Shown: positions 34,324 through 44,500 of the stretch, piece after piece | Position numbering within the stretch: the first letter of the stretch is position 1 | Layout of the letters: each line of letters starts with the position of its first letter | Origin: Kamptonema formosum PCC 10802 | Lineage (GTDB): Bacteria > Cyanobacteriota > Cyanobacteriia > Cyanobacteriales > Oscillatoriaceae | Direction of reading: 5' to 3' | NCBI RefSeq assembly: GCF_000332335.1 | Contig: NZ_KB235948.1 | Location: 5,178,343-5,242,342, forward strand | DNA length: 64,000 bases | The notes under the pieces: model-generated | Seen by the model: only the letters and a program-made list of their open reading frames with translations | The model's database searches: none | What the model was told of the DNA's origin: nothing | Translations under genes and position numbers: made by a program

Positions 34324-35439
34324 ATGTCAGCGAACAAAATATTTTTAGTCCTGCTGCTGTTTATCCCGATTTCCATTGCCGCCCACTTCCTGGAGTGGGG
34401 ACCGCTGTCGGTGTTTCTCCTCTCCGCACTGGCCATTGTCCCCCTGGCCGCCTGGATGGGCACAGCCACGGAAGAAATCGCCGTCGTCGTTGGCCCTTCC
34501 CTGGGAGGGCTGTTAAATGCTACCTTTGGCAACGCTACGGAACTGATTATCGGTCTGGTGGCGCTCAAAGCTGGAGTCATTGATGTGGTCAAAGCCAGTA
34601 TCATCGGCTCGATTGTCAGCAATTTGCTCCTGGTGATGGGCTTGTCGATGCTTTTGGGCGGTTTGCGCTACAAGGAGCAGACCTTTCAGCCGATTGTGGC
34701 CAGGACGAACGCTTCGTCCATGAATCTGGCTGTGATTGCCATTCTGCTGCCAACTGCAGTGGATGTCACCTCGAATGGCATTAATGAAGTCACCATGCAG
34801 ACGCTTTCGAGCGCTGTGGCGGTGGTGTTAATTTTGGTCTACGGGCTGACGCTGCTGTTTTCTATGAAGACTCACACCTATCTCTACGATGCCGGTGTGG
34901 CAGAGGAAGCCAACGAGGAACTCGCAGAGGCGAACCTGGCACCGGATGAGGTTGAGGGCAAAACCAATCTGTGGCTGTGGGTTGGCGTGCTGTTTGTCTG
35001 CACCGTGATGGTGGCGGTGGAGTCAGAGTTGCTTGTAGACAGCCTGGAGGAAGCGACTGCGCGTCTGGGGCTGACGGCGCTGTTCACCGGCGTTATCCTC
35101 GTCCCGATTATTGGCAACGCCGCCGAACACGCTACCGCTGTGACAGTGGCCATGAAGAACAAGATGGATCTGTCTGTGTCGGTGGCGGTGGGGTCAAGCT
35201 TGCAAATTGCCCTGTTTGTCGCGCCGGTGCTGGTTCTCGCCGGCTGGGCCTTCGGCCAGCCGATGGATCTGGATTTCAATCCGTTTGAACTGGTGGCGGT
35301 GGCGGTGTCGGTGCTGATTGCCAATTCTGTGAGTTCCGATGGCCGGTCTGACTGGCTGGAAGGCACTCTGCTGCTGGCTGCCTATACGGTTTTGGGATTG
35401 GCTTTCTTCTTCCATCCGGTGATTGAGAGCATTGGCTAG
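34324..35439 (+). CDS. Calcium/proton antiporter, CAX family
   Basis: A 371-residue polytopic protein with about 11 membrane segments and the two diagnostic repeats: GNATELIIGLVALKAG in the first half and GNAAEHATAVTVAMKNKMDLSVSVAVGSSLQIALFVAPVLV in the second. An acidic cytoplasmic linker (AEEANEELAEANLAPDEVEGK) separates the halves, as usual in CaCA-superfamily exchangers. It should export Ca2+ (or Mn2+) in exchange for H+ at the plasma or thylakoid membrane. Start ATG at 34324; an A+T-poor leader precedes it. Confidence 0.92.
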   Translation: MSANKIFLVLLLFIPISIAAHFLEWGPLSVFLLSALAIVPLAAWMGTATEEIAVVVGPSLGGLLNATFGNATELIIGLVALKAGVIDVVKASIIGSIVSNLLLVMGLSMLLGGLRYKEQTFQPIVARTNASSMNLAVIAILLPTAVDVTSNGINEVTMQTLSSAVAVVLILVYGLTLLFSMKTHTYLYDAGVAEEANEELAEANLAPDEVEGKTNLWLWVGVLFVCTVMVAVESELLVDSLEEATARLGLTALFTGVILVPIIGNAAEHATAVTVAMKNKMDLSVSVAVGSSLQIALFVAPVLVLAGWAFGQPMDLDFNPFELVAVAVSVLIANSVSSDGRSDWLEGTLLLAAYTVLGLAFFFHPVIESIG

Positions 35440-35454
35440 TCTATAGGGCATAGC

Positions 35455-35545
35455 GCATGGAGCATGGAGCATAGGGCATAGGGCATAGGGCATAGGGCAT
35501 GGGGTATGGGGCGTGGGGCGTGGGGCGTGGGGCGTGGGGCACTGG
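35455..35545. repeat. Low-complexity tandem repeat, CATAGGG/CGTGGGG units
   Basis: Degenerate 7-base units (GCATAGG, GCATGGG, GCGTGGG) in one run after the exchanger gene. The complementary composition (CCCCACG) forms the array at 37838-38000. Confidence 0.88.
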
Positions 35546-35631
35546 CCATTTCCCCAGCTCCCGAAGCTCCCACCGCACCGCGACCTGCTCAATGCCCCAC
35601 TCCCGCAGCTTTTGCCCAACGCTCAATCTTC

Positions 35632-35850
35632 CTAACTCACAGGACTAGCTGAGATTGAACAGGTATTGCAGCCGCAAACAGATTTTTGACCTGCCTCTAC
35701 TTTTACCCACTGACCGCTCCACCCACCATTATTGGCGCAAACCTTGGGACATTTGCTGTTAGCATCCTGCTGGCTCCAAATGGGGCCCGCATCAAGATTG
35801 CAACCGCAAGCATAATTTTCGCGCACCTTGTTTTTCAGTACGCCTTTCAT
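35632..35850 (-). CDS. MVL-type mannan-binding lectin, single domain
   Basis: A 72-residue protein with one MVL module: CGCNLDAGPIWSQQDANSKCPKVCANNGGWSGQWVKVEAGQKSVCGC. The AGP(I/L)W-x3-(D/E)A ... G-x-W-x-GQW ... SV pattern is that of Microcystis viridis lectin and relatives, which bind the Man-beta-GlcNAc core of high-mannose glycans. MVL itself has two such modules and no cysteines; this copy has one module and seven cysteines, suggesting disulfides or metal binding. No signal peptide is present. The start is uncertain (M1 at 35850 has only a weak ribosome site). It could modify or sense surface polysaccharide. Confidence 0.78.
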   Translation of the reverse strand: MKGVLKNKVRENYACGCNLDAGPIWSQQDANSKCPKVCANNGGWSGQWVKVEAGQKSVCGCNTCSISASPVS

Positions 35851-36216
35851 GGTGGCTAGCCAATTCTTCGCATTGCCCAGCCTGAGGCTAGGAACGCCGT
35901 CCTTTCGGCTCCGCAGACTCCGGACAGACAGGCAAATTAAAAGCTTAACAGCTTACTGCCGGCCTGTACGAAAGCCTTTTGGCGCGTCTCTACAAGCCAT
36001 CGGTCGAGTTCCGAACAGCTGCGGGAGGGGCGCGATGTCCTGAGGGCACAGTTCACCGGCCCACCGGCATTCCATCCCCCACCCGGCGGTAGAGGAAGGC
36101 TCCCCCCTATTTATCCCGCTTTGGCGGGCTTTTGCGGTGCCGGCGCGATTTGAAGAAACCGCCTCTCCGGTGAATCCCCATCCTATATTGGGAATACAGC
36201 CATCCCACCGGCACCC
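35851..36216. other. Intergenic region, nothing recognised
   Basis: About 370 bases between the leftward lectin gene and the rightward kinase gene. No repeat family member or coding frame was identified. Divergent promoters are expected here. Confidence 0.5.
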
Positions 36217-37713
36217 ATGAGCTACTGCATCAACCCTAACTGCCCAAAACCCCAAAACCCAGACAATCTGCTGTTTTGCCAAACCTGCGGCTCCCAGTTG
36301 CTCCTGGAAGGGCGCTATCGCGTCTTGCGCCTCCTGGGCGAGGGCGGTTTTGCCAAAACCTATGAAGTCAGCGATTGCGGCACCCCCAAAGTCTTGAAAC
36401 TCCTCTCCCTCAACCAGCCGAAAGCTGTATCCCTATTCCAGCAAGAAGCGCGGGTGATGAGCCGGTTGAATCATCCGGGCATTCCTAAAGTAGCTCCCGA
36501 CGGCTACTTCACCTTTTCCCCCAGAAACAGCCAGCAGCCGGCGCACTGCTTGGTGATGGAAAAAATTGAGGGGATAAATTTAGAGCAGTGGGTGAGCCGG
36601 CGAAACAATCAGCCGGTTCCGGAAGACGTGGCGATCAATTGGTTAAAGCAACTTGTCGAAATATTAGCTCAAGTTCACCAGCAAAATTATTTCCATCGCG
36701 ACATCAAACCGGCTAATATTATGCTGCGCAGCTCCCCGCCTCACCAAGGGGAGTCCGGGGGGAAGCTGGTGTTAATTGACTTTGGCACTGCCAGGGAAAT
36801 TACCGCCACGATTCTCGGGGGCGGGCCCAAAGTCACGCAGATTTTTTCAGCCGGCTTCACCCCAGCGGAACAAGCCAGTGGGCAAGCTGTGCCCCAATCT
36901 GATTTTTTCGCTCTCGGGCGCACGTTTGTTTATTTGCTCACCGGCAAGCCTCCCACGGAATTGCCGGCAGACTCTGCCACAGGACAGCTGCTCTGGCGAA
37001 ACAGCGCCCCTCAAATTTCCGAGCCGGTGGCTAAGTTAATAGATGACCTCATGGCTTTGGTGCCGGCAAAGCGGCCTCAAACTGCCCAAATCATTTTACA
37101 GCGTCTGGCAGAGATTGAGCGCAGTTTCTCTCAGCCCTCTCCCCCAGCGCGGGGAAATCTGCCACCGGCACCTCCTATCTATGCCGGATTTTGGCGGCGC
37201 TTTATGGCATCGCTGACAGACACCAGCATTGTGACAGTCGCGGCGGCGGCTATTAGCGGATTTTTCCTCAATTACAAGTCTAACATAACCGATGGCAGCT
37301 TGCAAGGCTTTGACGTATTCTTGAATGCGGCAGCGCTCACAGCTTTGGGGACAGTAGGGGGGTTTATCGGGCTGCTGGTAGCGCTGCTGGCGATGCTGTT
37401 TCGCTGGAAATTCTTCGGGGAAGATCCTTCAGTAATACTGGGTGCGATACTGTTAGGAATGGGGGTGAAATGGCTGTATTTTACCTTACTGGAGAGTTCC
37501 CCAAAACAGGCAACTCTGGGGAAAATGTATGTGGGGGTCGTGGTGACGGACGAAAATGGCCAGCGGATTTCATGGCAGCGGGCGAACCGGCGCTACTGGA
37601 GCAAAACGATTTCAGGGGCGATTTTGCTGCTGGGGTTCCTCCTGGCCGGCTTGACTCCCAAGAAACGGGCGCTGCACGATATGATCGCCGGCACTTTGGT
37701 GGCCAAGAACTAG
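36217..37713 (+). CDS. Zinc-ribbon Ser/Thr protein kinase with RDD membrane tail
   Basis: 498 residues. An N-terminal zinc ribbon has cysteines 4, 9, 21 and 24 (SYCINPNCP..FCQTCG). The kinase domain (about 32-300) has the P loop LGEGGFAKTYEV, Lys in KVLKLL, HRDIKPANIM and DFGTARE, followed by a GFTPAEQ activation-end motif of the PPEQ type. The C-terminus (about 325-498) is an RDD domain with three to four membrane segments (YAGFWRRFMASLTDTS; ATLGKMYVGVVVTDENGQRISW; ALHDMIAGTLVAK). Thus the kinase is membrane-anchored with a cytoplasmic catalytic domain. A palindrome-like insert (SSPPHQGESGGK) sits between HRD and DFG and is absent from the related kinase at 38720. Confidence 0.9.
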   Translation: MSYCINPNCPKPQNPDNLLFCQTCGSQLLLEGRYRVLRLLGEGGFAKTYEVSDCGTPKVLKLLSLNQPKAVSLFQQEARVMSRLNHPGIPKVAPDGYFTFSPRNSQQPAHCLVMEKIEGINLEQWVSRRNNQPVPEDVAINWLKQLVEILAQVHQQNYFHRDIKPANIMLRSSPPHQGESGGKLVLIDFGTAREITATILGGGPKVTQIFSAGFTPAEQASGQAVPQSDFFALGRTFVYLLTGKPPTELPADSATGQLLWRNSAPQISEPVAKLIDDLMALVPAKRPQTAQIILQRLAEIERSFSQPSPPARGNLPPAPPIYAGFWRRFMASLTDTSIVTVAAAAISGFFLNYKSNITDGSLQGFDVFLNAAALTALGTVGGFIGLLVALLAMLFRWKFFGEDPSVILGAILLGMGVKWLYFTLLESSPKQATLGKMYVGVVVTDENGQRISWQRANRRYWSKTISGAILLLGFLLAGLTPKKRALHDMIAGTLVAKN

Positions 37714-38719
37714 GGTGAGAGATCGGGGGTTAAGGGTTAGGGACAGGGGTTAGGGGTCAGGGGTTCGGGGTTCGGGGTCACGGGTTCGGGATCGCGGGTT
37801 CGGGGTTGGGTTTGAGGAGAGAAGTCGATAATTTACCCAATGCCCCATGCCCCATGCCCCACGCCCCACGCCCCACGCCTGACGCCTGATGCCTGAGGCC
37901 CCACGCTTGACGCCTTACGCCCCACGCCCCACGCTTGACGCCTTACGCCCCACGCCCCACGCCTGACGCCTTACGCCCCACGCCCCACGCCCCACACCCA
38001 GTCCCCGCCGTTCAGGGGCAGAGCTTCTGCATTGCGCTGCCGGTGGGGGAGCGTGCCGGCTTTATTTCCCTCGCCCCACCCCCAGATCCTTTGGAAGGCG
38101 ATGGTGAGGGCGAGGGCAGACGGGGGTATAATCAATCCAGAAGTGCGGCGGCGAAAAAAATTTACCCCAGCTGAATCAAAGGAGGTAAAATTTAATCCTG
38201 GATTTCTTGCGCAATCCCACAAAACGTGATACAATGCAGACGGTGCCGAGAAATTGACAAAGGCCCCGGTCTGCTCCGAACAGGCAAATCGCAACTTCAA
38301 TTACCGCGCTTATTTTTCTGCCAACCTGCCTTGACTTCCGACACGGAAGCCTACGGCTTTGCGAAAAATCAGGTCTAAAACGGCGAGAGCGATGCTGGGT
38401 CGGCGCACTACCCGTTCAAAAGTTCAAAATGTCCACACCGGCAAGGGGTGGATCTAAAGTTTTCCACTGTCCTAGCTGCGGATTTACGCGCTTCGCAAGA
38501 CGGTAACGGATCTTTTAGGATTTTCCTGAAAGCTTTGCGGGATACCGCCTCTATCACTTTTACCGGGGATAGTGCTATCGTTGCATTGTCCGGGAATACC
38601 TCGAATAATGTCGCGTAAATGTATCAGACGGGATTGAAATTAACCCTACAGCAATACTGTTCGCACTTCAAGCTATAGTGGTCTTGAGCCTGTCGTCTGA
38701 ATCGGGTGAGCGAGCTTCC
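37714..38719. other. Long intergenic region with degenerate repeats
   Basis: About 1 kb between the two kinases. The left part (about 37727-37812) is a GGGTTAGGGGTTCGGGG-type run and 37838-38000 a CCCACGCC/CCTGACGCC run. The right part (38300-38700) has a possible 57-codon frame, GTG 38448 to 38618 (VDLKFSTVLAADLRASQDGNG..), preceded by AAGGG; I could not assign it and leave it as unproven. An imperfect upstream copy of the kinase leader is not evident. Confidence 0.5.
37838..38000. repeat. Low-complexity tandem repeat, CCCACGC/CCTGACGC units
   Basis: More than fifteen degenerate units of 7-8 bases (CCCCATG, CCCCACG, CCTGACGCC, CTTACGCC). Reverse-complement composition of the array at 35455. 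Confidence 0.88.
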
Positions 38720-40819
38720 GTGAGTTATTGTCTCAATCCCAAATGCCCAAATCCTTCGGACCTGTCAAACAGTCACAGGGATGTTTGTCGCCACTGCGGC
38801 TCAGAGTTACTCGTGCAAGGGCGCTACCGGGTGGTGAGACCCCTCGGGGGGGGCGGCTTTGGCAGAACGTTTGAAGCGAACGACCGGGGCACTCTGAAAG
38901 TCTTGAAAGTTCTGTACAAAAACCATCCTAAGGCCGTAGAGCTGTTTCAGCAAGAAGCCAACGTCTTGAGCCGGCTAAACCATCCAGGGATACCCAAAGT
39001 TGACCCAGATGGCTACTTTACCTTTTTGCCGGCCAACTTCAAAGATCCGCTGCACTGCCTGGTGATGGAGAAAATCACTGGCTCAAATTTGGAAGAGTGG
39101 ATGAAGGAGCGGGACAGTAAACCGCTCAAGCAAGAGGAAGCCCTTAACTGCTTAAAACAATTAGTAGAAATTCTAGATAAAGTCCACCAGCAGCAATTTT
39201 TCCACCGGGATATCAAACCGCTGAACATCATGCGCCGGCCTAACGGGCAGCTGGTGCTGATTGACTTTGGGGCGGCTCGTGAGGTGACGGGAACCTATCT
39301 CGCCAAAGTCGGTCAGGGGCAAAACGTCACGGGGATAGTCTCACCGGGCTACACGCCGCCGGAACAAATCAATGGCAAAGCTGTGCCGCAATCCGATTTC
39401 TACGCCCTGGGGCGCACCTTTGTCTACTTAGCGACCGGCCAGTCTCCTACCGCCTTTCCAGAAAACCCCCGCACCGGCAAGCTGATCTGGCGAGAGCACG
39501 CCCCCCAAATCGAGCCCGACGTGGCGGATGTGATTGATTACCTGATGGCTCCCTTTCCCGGCAACCGGCCTCAAAATGCCCAGATGATTTTGCAGTGCCT
39601 CGCGGAAACTGGCCCCACCCAGGGGCATCCGTCCGGGCCCAACTCGGGATTCGCCTTCCGCCGCGGCACTGGCAGCGGCGGGCTCTCAGGCATTGCCACC
39701 ACCGGCCAAAACTCCACCGGCAGGCCAAAGACAGCCGGCTCCAAGTTGCGGCGATCTTCGGCGCAAAAGGCCAAGTCTAAAAAAGATTTATTAGTTGCCG
39801 GCTCTGCGGCGCTGCTGCTGGGGTTGACAGGAACGCAACTTTATGCGTACTTCCGCTACGGATACTTCCCCGCCAATCCCATCCAGGTGATCGCCAGCTT
39901 GCCGGGGAGTCGCTTCCTGCAAAGAAGCATAAACGGACAAGCCGGTTCTGTGACTGCGATCTCCGTTAACCCAATACCCGATCCCTCAAAAAAGGGATCG
40001 GGACTGATGTTCGCCAGCGCCAGCTTTGGCAGCATCCGACTTTGGGATCAGAGCACCGGCAAACTGCTGCACACCTTCGTCGGGCACAGCAGCTGGGTGA
40101 GATCCCTCGCCACCAGCCCCGATGGCCTCCTGCTCGCCAGCGCCAGTGATGACAAAACCGTCAGGCTTTGGAATCTCGACAAACAGTTCCGCATGCTCAC
40201 CATTCCGGCCCACACCGCTGCCGTCAGGGCAGTGGCCATCAGCCCGGATGGCCAGACTCTGGTCAGCGGCAGTGAGGACAGGACCGTCAGGATATGGAGT
40301 CTGCCAACCGGGCAGCGGCTGCTCACCATTGCGGCCCATGCAGGCCCCGTGAATGCCCTGGCCATCAGCCCCGACGGCCAGCTCCTGGCCAGCGCCAGTG
40401 ACGACAAGACGGTAAAAATTTGGAATCTGAACACCGGCAGAGTCAGAAGCACCCTTTCCGGACATGCCGGTGCGGTCGTGTCCCTCGCCATCAGTCCCGA
40501 TGGAAAGACACTCGCCAGCGGCAGCGCTGACAGCACCATCAAGCTTTGGGATCTCAAAACCGGCAAACTGCGCAAAACCCTCAAGGGGCATGCCGGCTCG
40601 GTGAGATCCCTAGCCATCAGTCCGGACAGCAAGCTCCTCGCCAGCGGCGCTGACAGCATCAAGCTTTGGACTCTCAAAACCGGCAGGGAGTTGGGCAGCT
40701 TCTCGGCACACGCCAGTTACGTCACCGCAGTTGCCATCAGCCCCGATGGCCAGACCTTGATCAGCGGCAGTCCCGACCAAACCCTCAAGATATGGGCCCT
40801 GCCGAAACCCGAAAAATGA
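38720..40819 (+). CDS. Zinc-ribbon Ser/Thr protein kinase with WD40 beta-propeller
   Basis: 699 residues, GTG start at 38720 chosen because it gives the same N-terminus (SYCLNPKCP) as the kinase at 36217. Zinc ribbon: four cysteines in CLNPKCP and CRHCGS. Kinase: LGGGGFGRTFEA, KVLKVLYK, HRDIKPLNIM, DFGAARE, GYTPPEQ. A single hydrophobic segment (LLVAGSAALLLGLTGTQLYAYF, about 370-392) would place the C-terminal seven-blade WD40 propeller outside the cytoplasm or in the periplasm. Blades end in IRLWD, VRLWN, VRIWS, VKIWN, IKLWD, IKLWT, LKIWA. Blade one carries a perfect 10-bp hairpin encoded in frame. Blade six is two residues short. Confidence 0.92.
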   Translation: MSYCLNPKCPNPSDLSNSHRDVCRHCGSELLVQGRYRVVRPLGGGGFGRTFEANDRGTLKVLKVLYKNHPKAVELFQQEANVLSRLNHPGIPKVDPDGYFTFLPANFKDPLHCLVMEKITGSNLEEWMKERDSKPLKQEEALNCLKQLVEILDKVHQQQFFHRDIKPLNIMRRPNGQLVLIDFGAAREVTGTYLAKVGQGQNVTGIVSPGYTPPEQINGKAVPQSDFYALGRTFVYLATGQSPTAFPENPRTGKLIWREHAPQIEPDVADVIDYLMAPFPGNRPQNAQMILQCLAETGPTQGHPSGPNSGFAFRRGTGSGGLSGIATTGQNSTGRPKTAGSKLRRSSAQKAKSKKDLLVAGSAALLLGLTGTQLYAYFRYGYFPANPIQVIASLPGSRFLQRSINGQAGSVTAISVNPIPDPSKKGSGLMFASASFGSIRLWDQSTGKLLHTFVGHSSWVRSLATSPDGLLLASASDDKTVRLWNLDKQFRMLTIPAHTAAVRAVAISPDGQTLVSGSEDRTVRIWSLPTGQRLLTIAAHAGPVNALAISPDGQLLASASDDKTVKIWNLNTGRVRSTLSGHAGAVVSLAISPDGKTLASGSADSTIKLWDLKTGKLRKTLKGHAGSVRSLAISPDSKLLASGADSIKLWTLKTGRELGSFSAHASYVTAVAISPDGQTLISGSPDQTLKIWALPKPEK

Positions 40820-41536
40820 AAAATTCTCCCTCCGGGCCTGATACTTTTAAACCGCACATTTCGTAGCATCATTGCTCGCCTCTCACTTGCTCCCAGGAGC
40901 TTTCTGGAAAGTCGATTATCGAGGCTTTGCCCCCTCTGTATAATAAGCTGTGTAATATGCTGATTAAAAGCGTAACAGCTTCTCCTCACTCGTTCCCAGG
41001 CTCTGCCTGGAAACGCGCTTGTCGGGGCTCTGCCCCCACCTAATACCTAACACCTAACACCTAAAGTTAGGACTTAGGAGTTATAGCAGCAGTCATATTG
41101 GTTAGGACATCAGTGACCTAGGGAAAAAGGCGTAGGGCAGGCGTTCCCTCCGACCCTCTTGATCTAATGTCCGCGCCCTAAGTGCATACTGCTATAAATC
41201 AGGATCTGTCTGAGATGTCCCAATGTCCTTGAAAGGAAACATTCTGGCCAAGTCCAAAACTAACTGTCCATTGCTATATCTTGTTTCCGGATGTGCAGTA
41301 TCCTAAATAAAAGCTTACTGCTACTCTTTATTTAAGAAATGTAGGAGTTCATGGCGTTTTTTATCATGTGTAATTAACCAAATTGTACGTCATTTTACCT
41401 CCAGCCCCCAGAAGGGGCGCGCTCCCTGACGGACAAAACTCCAGCGCAAATCTATCCCCGGGCAGCTGTAGGGGAATCTCATCCTTTTTTGAAGAACCAG
41501 GGATTTCGCGAGTCCGCTCGGACTTTATAGTGCAAC
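40820..41536. other. Intergenic region with a TATAGCAG element
   Basis: About 700 bases between the converging kinase and GGDEF/EAL genes. Contains the repeat at 41082-41196, a partial second element at about 41270-41325 (CCATTGCTATATC...CTTACTGCTACT), and a TAACACC run at 41041-41064. No gene seen. Confidence 0.6.
41082..41196. repeat. Interspersed TATAGCAG element
   Basis: TATAGCAGCAGTCATATTGG at one end and CCTAAGTGCATACTGCTATA at the other; interior has GTAGGGCAGGCGTTCCCTCC, as in other copies. Confidence 0.9.
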
Positions 41537-44500
41537 TTAGCGCCGAAGAGTGAAGTTTTCGTGAAGATGCCCGGAGGGAGCGCTCAGGATATGGGTGGCT
41601 TCGGCGGCGGTGAGGGGCGGGCTGAACAGGTAGCCTTGCATTTCCCGGCACTGGAGGCTTCGCAACAAATCCCGCTGGGCTTCTGTTTCGATGCCTTCGG
41701 CAACCACGCTGAGATCCAGGGCGGCTCCCAGAGCGATGATGGCCTTAACAATGGCGGCGTCAGTGGGGCTAGCCGTCATATCCCGCACAAAAGCTCTGTC
41801 AATTTTTAGCGTGTGGAACGGGAATTTTTTCAGATAGCTGAGCGAGGCGTAGCCAATCCCAAAGTCATCCATTGAAATAGAGATGCCCATCCTTTGCAGC
41901 AGGTCGATGGTGGAGCGGGTAAACTCCACATCTCGCATCGCTGTCGTTTCCGTAATTTCTAGCTCCAGGTACTGGGGCTCCAAACCCGTCTCCTGCAACA
42001 CCTGCGCCACCATTTCCACCAAATCCGGCTGCTGGAACTGTCGAGCGGAGAGATTCACCGCCACGCGCACCAGGGCTAAGCCGGCATCGATCCAAGCTTT
42101 ATTTTGGGCGCAGGCGGTCTGCAGCACCCATTTGCCCAGGGGCACAATCAAGCCATTTTCTTCCGCCAAAGGGATAAACGTTTCCGGAGAAATCAGCCCG
42201 CGCTCTGGGTGCGCCCAGCGCAACAGGGCTTCCATGCGGGTGATCAGGCCAGTGTCTGTATCGAACTGGGGCTGGTAGTAAACCTGAAACTCGCCGCGCT
42301 CTAGGGCTCGGTGCAGGCTGTTGTCCAAAATCAGCAGCTCAGTCCCTCCCGAATTCATCTCCGGGCTGTACAGCTGGTAGTTATTTCGCCCCTGCTCTTT
42401 TGCCCGGTACAGGGCTGTATCTGCATTTTTGATTAAGGTTTCGGCATCTTTCCCATCGGGGGGGTAAAGGGCAATGCCAATGCTGCTGGTGACATACAGC
42501 TGGTGCCCCTCGATGTCAAAAGCAGGGGCGAGAGTCTCAATGATTCGTTGGGCAATTTGGGCGGCATCCTCGGCGCTGCTCAGGTGAGGCAGCAGCAGGA
42601 TAAATTCATCCCCGCCCCAGCGGACAATGGTGTCGCCCTCTCGCAAACAGCTTCTCAGGCGCAAGGCAGCATTTTGCAGCAGCCGGTCGCCCACGGGGTG
42701 CCCGAGGGTGTCGTTGATAATTTTGAAGCGGTCTAAATCTAGAAAAATCACCGCTAGGAGGTTCTCCCGCAAGCGGGTGCCCTCTATGGCCACGGGCAGC
42801 CGGCTGTCCAATACCTGCCGGTTGGGCAAGCCGGTGAGCCGGTCGTGACAGGCTTGGTGCCGGATCTTTTCCTCAGTGCGGTGGCGCTCCAGGGCACCGC
42901 CGATACTGGCGGCGAGGGCAACCAAAATCGACTCTTCACTTTTGTGCCACCGGCGCTCTGCCAAGCGGTCCTCGAAGCTGATATAGCCCCAAAATTCATT
43001 TTCCAGCCGCACCGGCACGAGCAGCACCGAGATGCTGCCATACCCACAAGGCACGCAGCCACTGACGGGCAGCCCGGCAGACAGAAGTGCCAGCATAGAA
43101 TCCGGAACCGCTTCCTTGGCCCCGGGCACTGGGCACTGGGGGTAGGAAAATCCTTTGCCCAGCTCCCAGTCGCTTGTTTCTCCTGCCGGCGGAAAAGCCG
43201 GCAAAAGCCACGAAACCATCCCCATCAAGTCGTTGCCATCGCGCACCCACTCAAACTCCAGGCTGGCGGTTGGCTTCCCGGTCCCCGCACCGGCGTGGCA
43301 CTCCCAGATGCAGACCCGATCCGCACCGGCGGCTGGCCCCAAGGTGGCCAGGGCCTTGCTCACCGCTGAGCGGTGGTTGGTGTCCGTCAGCAAGTGATTC
43401 ATCGCCTCCGCCGCGCCAGAGAGCAGGCGGTCCCGTTTGTGGAGTTCGATTTCCGCTTGCTTGCGCCCGGTGATGTCTGCCACTGTGCCTTCATACCCCA
43501 GCAGCTCACCCCTGGCGTCCCGAATGGCGCGGGCGTTCTCAGAAATCCAAATCACGCTGCCATCTTTGCGATAGACCTGAGACTCGAAGTCCCAAACGGC
43601 ATCGTCCTCCTGCAACAGGCGCATGAACTGCAGCCGCCGGTTGGGGTCAGCGTACAGCTGGCGCTGGATGTCGGTTAGCGTTGAGATCAGCTCGGCGGGT
43701 GAGTCATAGCCATAGATGCGAGCCAGCATCGGGTTGGCTGTCAGGTAGCGCCCGTCCGGTGTGGTCTGGAAAATTCCCTCAACGGCATTTTCAAAAATGC
43801 TGCGATATTTCTGTTCCGCTTGCCTTAAGGCAACTTCTGCTTGTACGCGCCCGGTGATGTCTGTGATGAAGCCTTCGATTCCCACCGCTGTGCCGGTGCT
43901 GTCAAACACGCCGCTGCCTTTTTCCCACAGCCATTTTTCTTGGCCAGATTTAGTGCGGATGCGGTACTCCACCACGTAAGGCTGTTTGCTGGCAATTGCC
44001 GCCTCAATGGCTTGCAGGACTTTTGGCAAATCTTCCGGATGGGTGATGCAGTTATACGAAAGCAGCCGGCTTTTCCCGACGAGTTCAGCAGCTTTATATC
44101 CCGTCAGCGCCACTACCCCTTCGCTCAGGTATCTCAGCGACCATTCGGGGTCGTTCGCACAAGAAAAGACAATACCCGGAAGTGAGTCTATCAGGTGCGC
44201 GAGTTTTCGCTGGCTCTCCTGCAGTGCGGCTTCCGCCTGCTTGCGCTGCATCAGCTCGCCCAGCTGCGCCGCCACCGCAGACACCAGCTCCACCAGCCGC
44301 CTGTCCTGTTCGCGGGGTTCCAGCATAAAAAACACCAGAACTGCCAGCACTCGGTCGCCGGCAGTGATGGGAATTGCTAAGCCCGCTCCGAACCCGCACT
44401 CTGCCGCCACCTGCGCCCGCACAATCACTGTCTCTGGCTGCGCCGCAACATGCGGCTCCCATTCCGGCTGTTTGGTTAGCCAGACGCGCCCGGGCAAACC

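Noticed and set aside
38448-38618. 57-codon frame starting at GTG
   Set aside because: Has AAGGG upstream but no family or conservation evidence; overlapped by another short frame with a CxxC; left unannotated.
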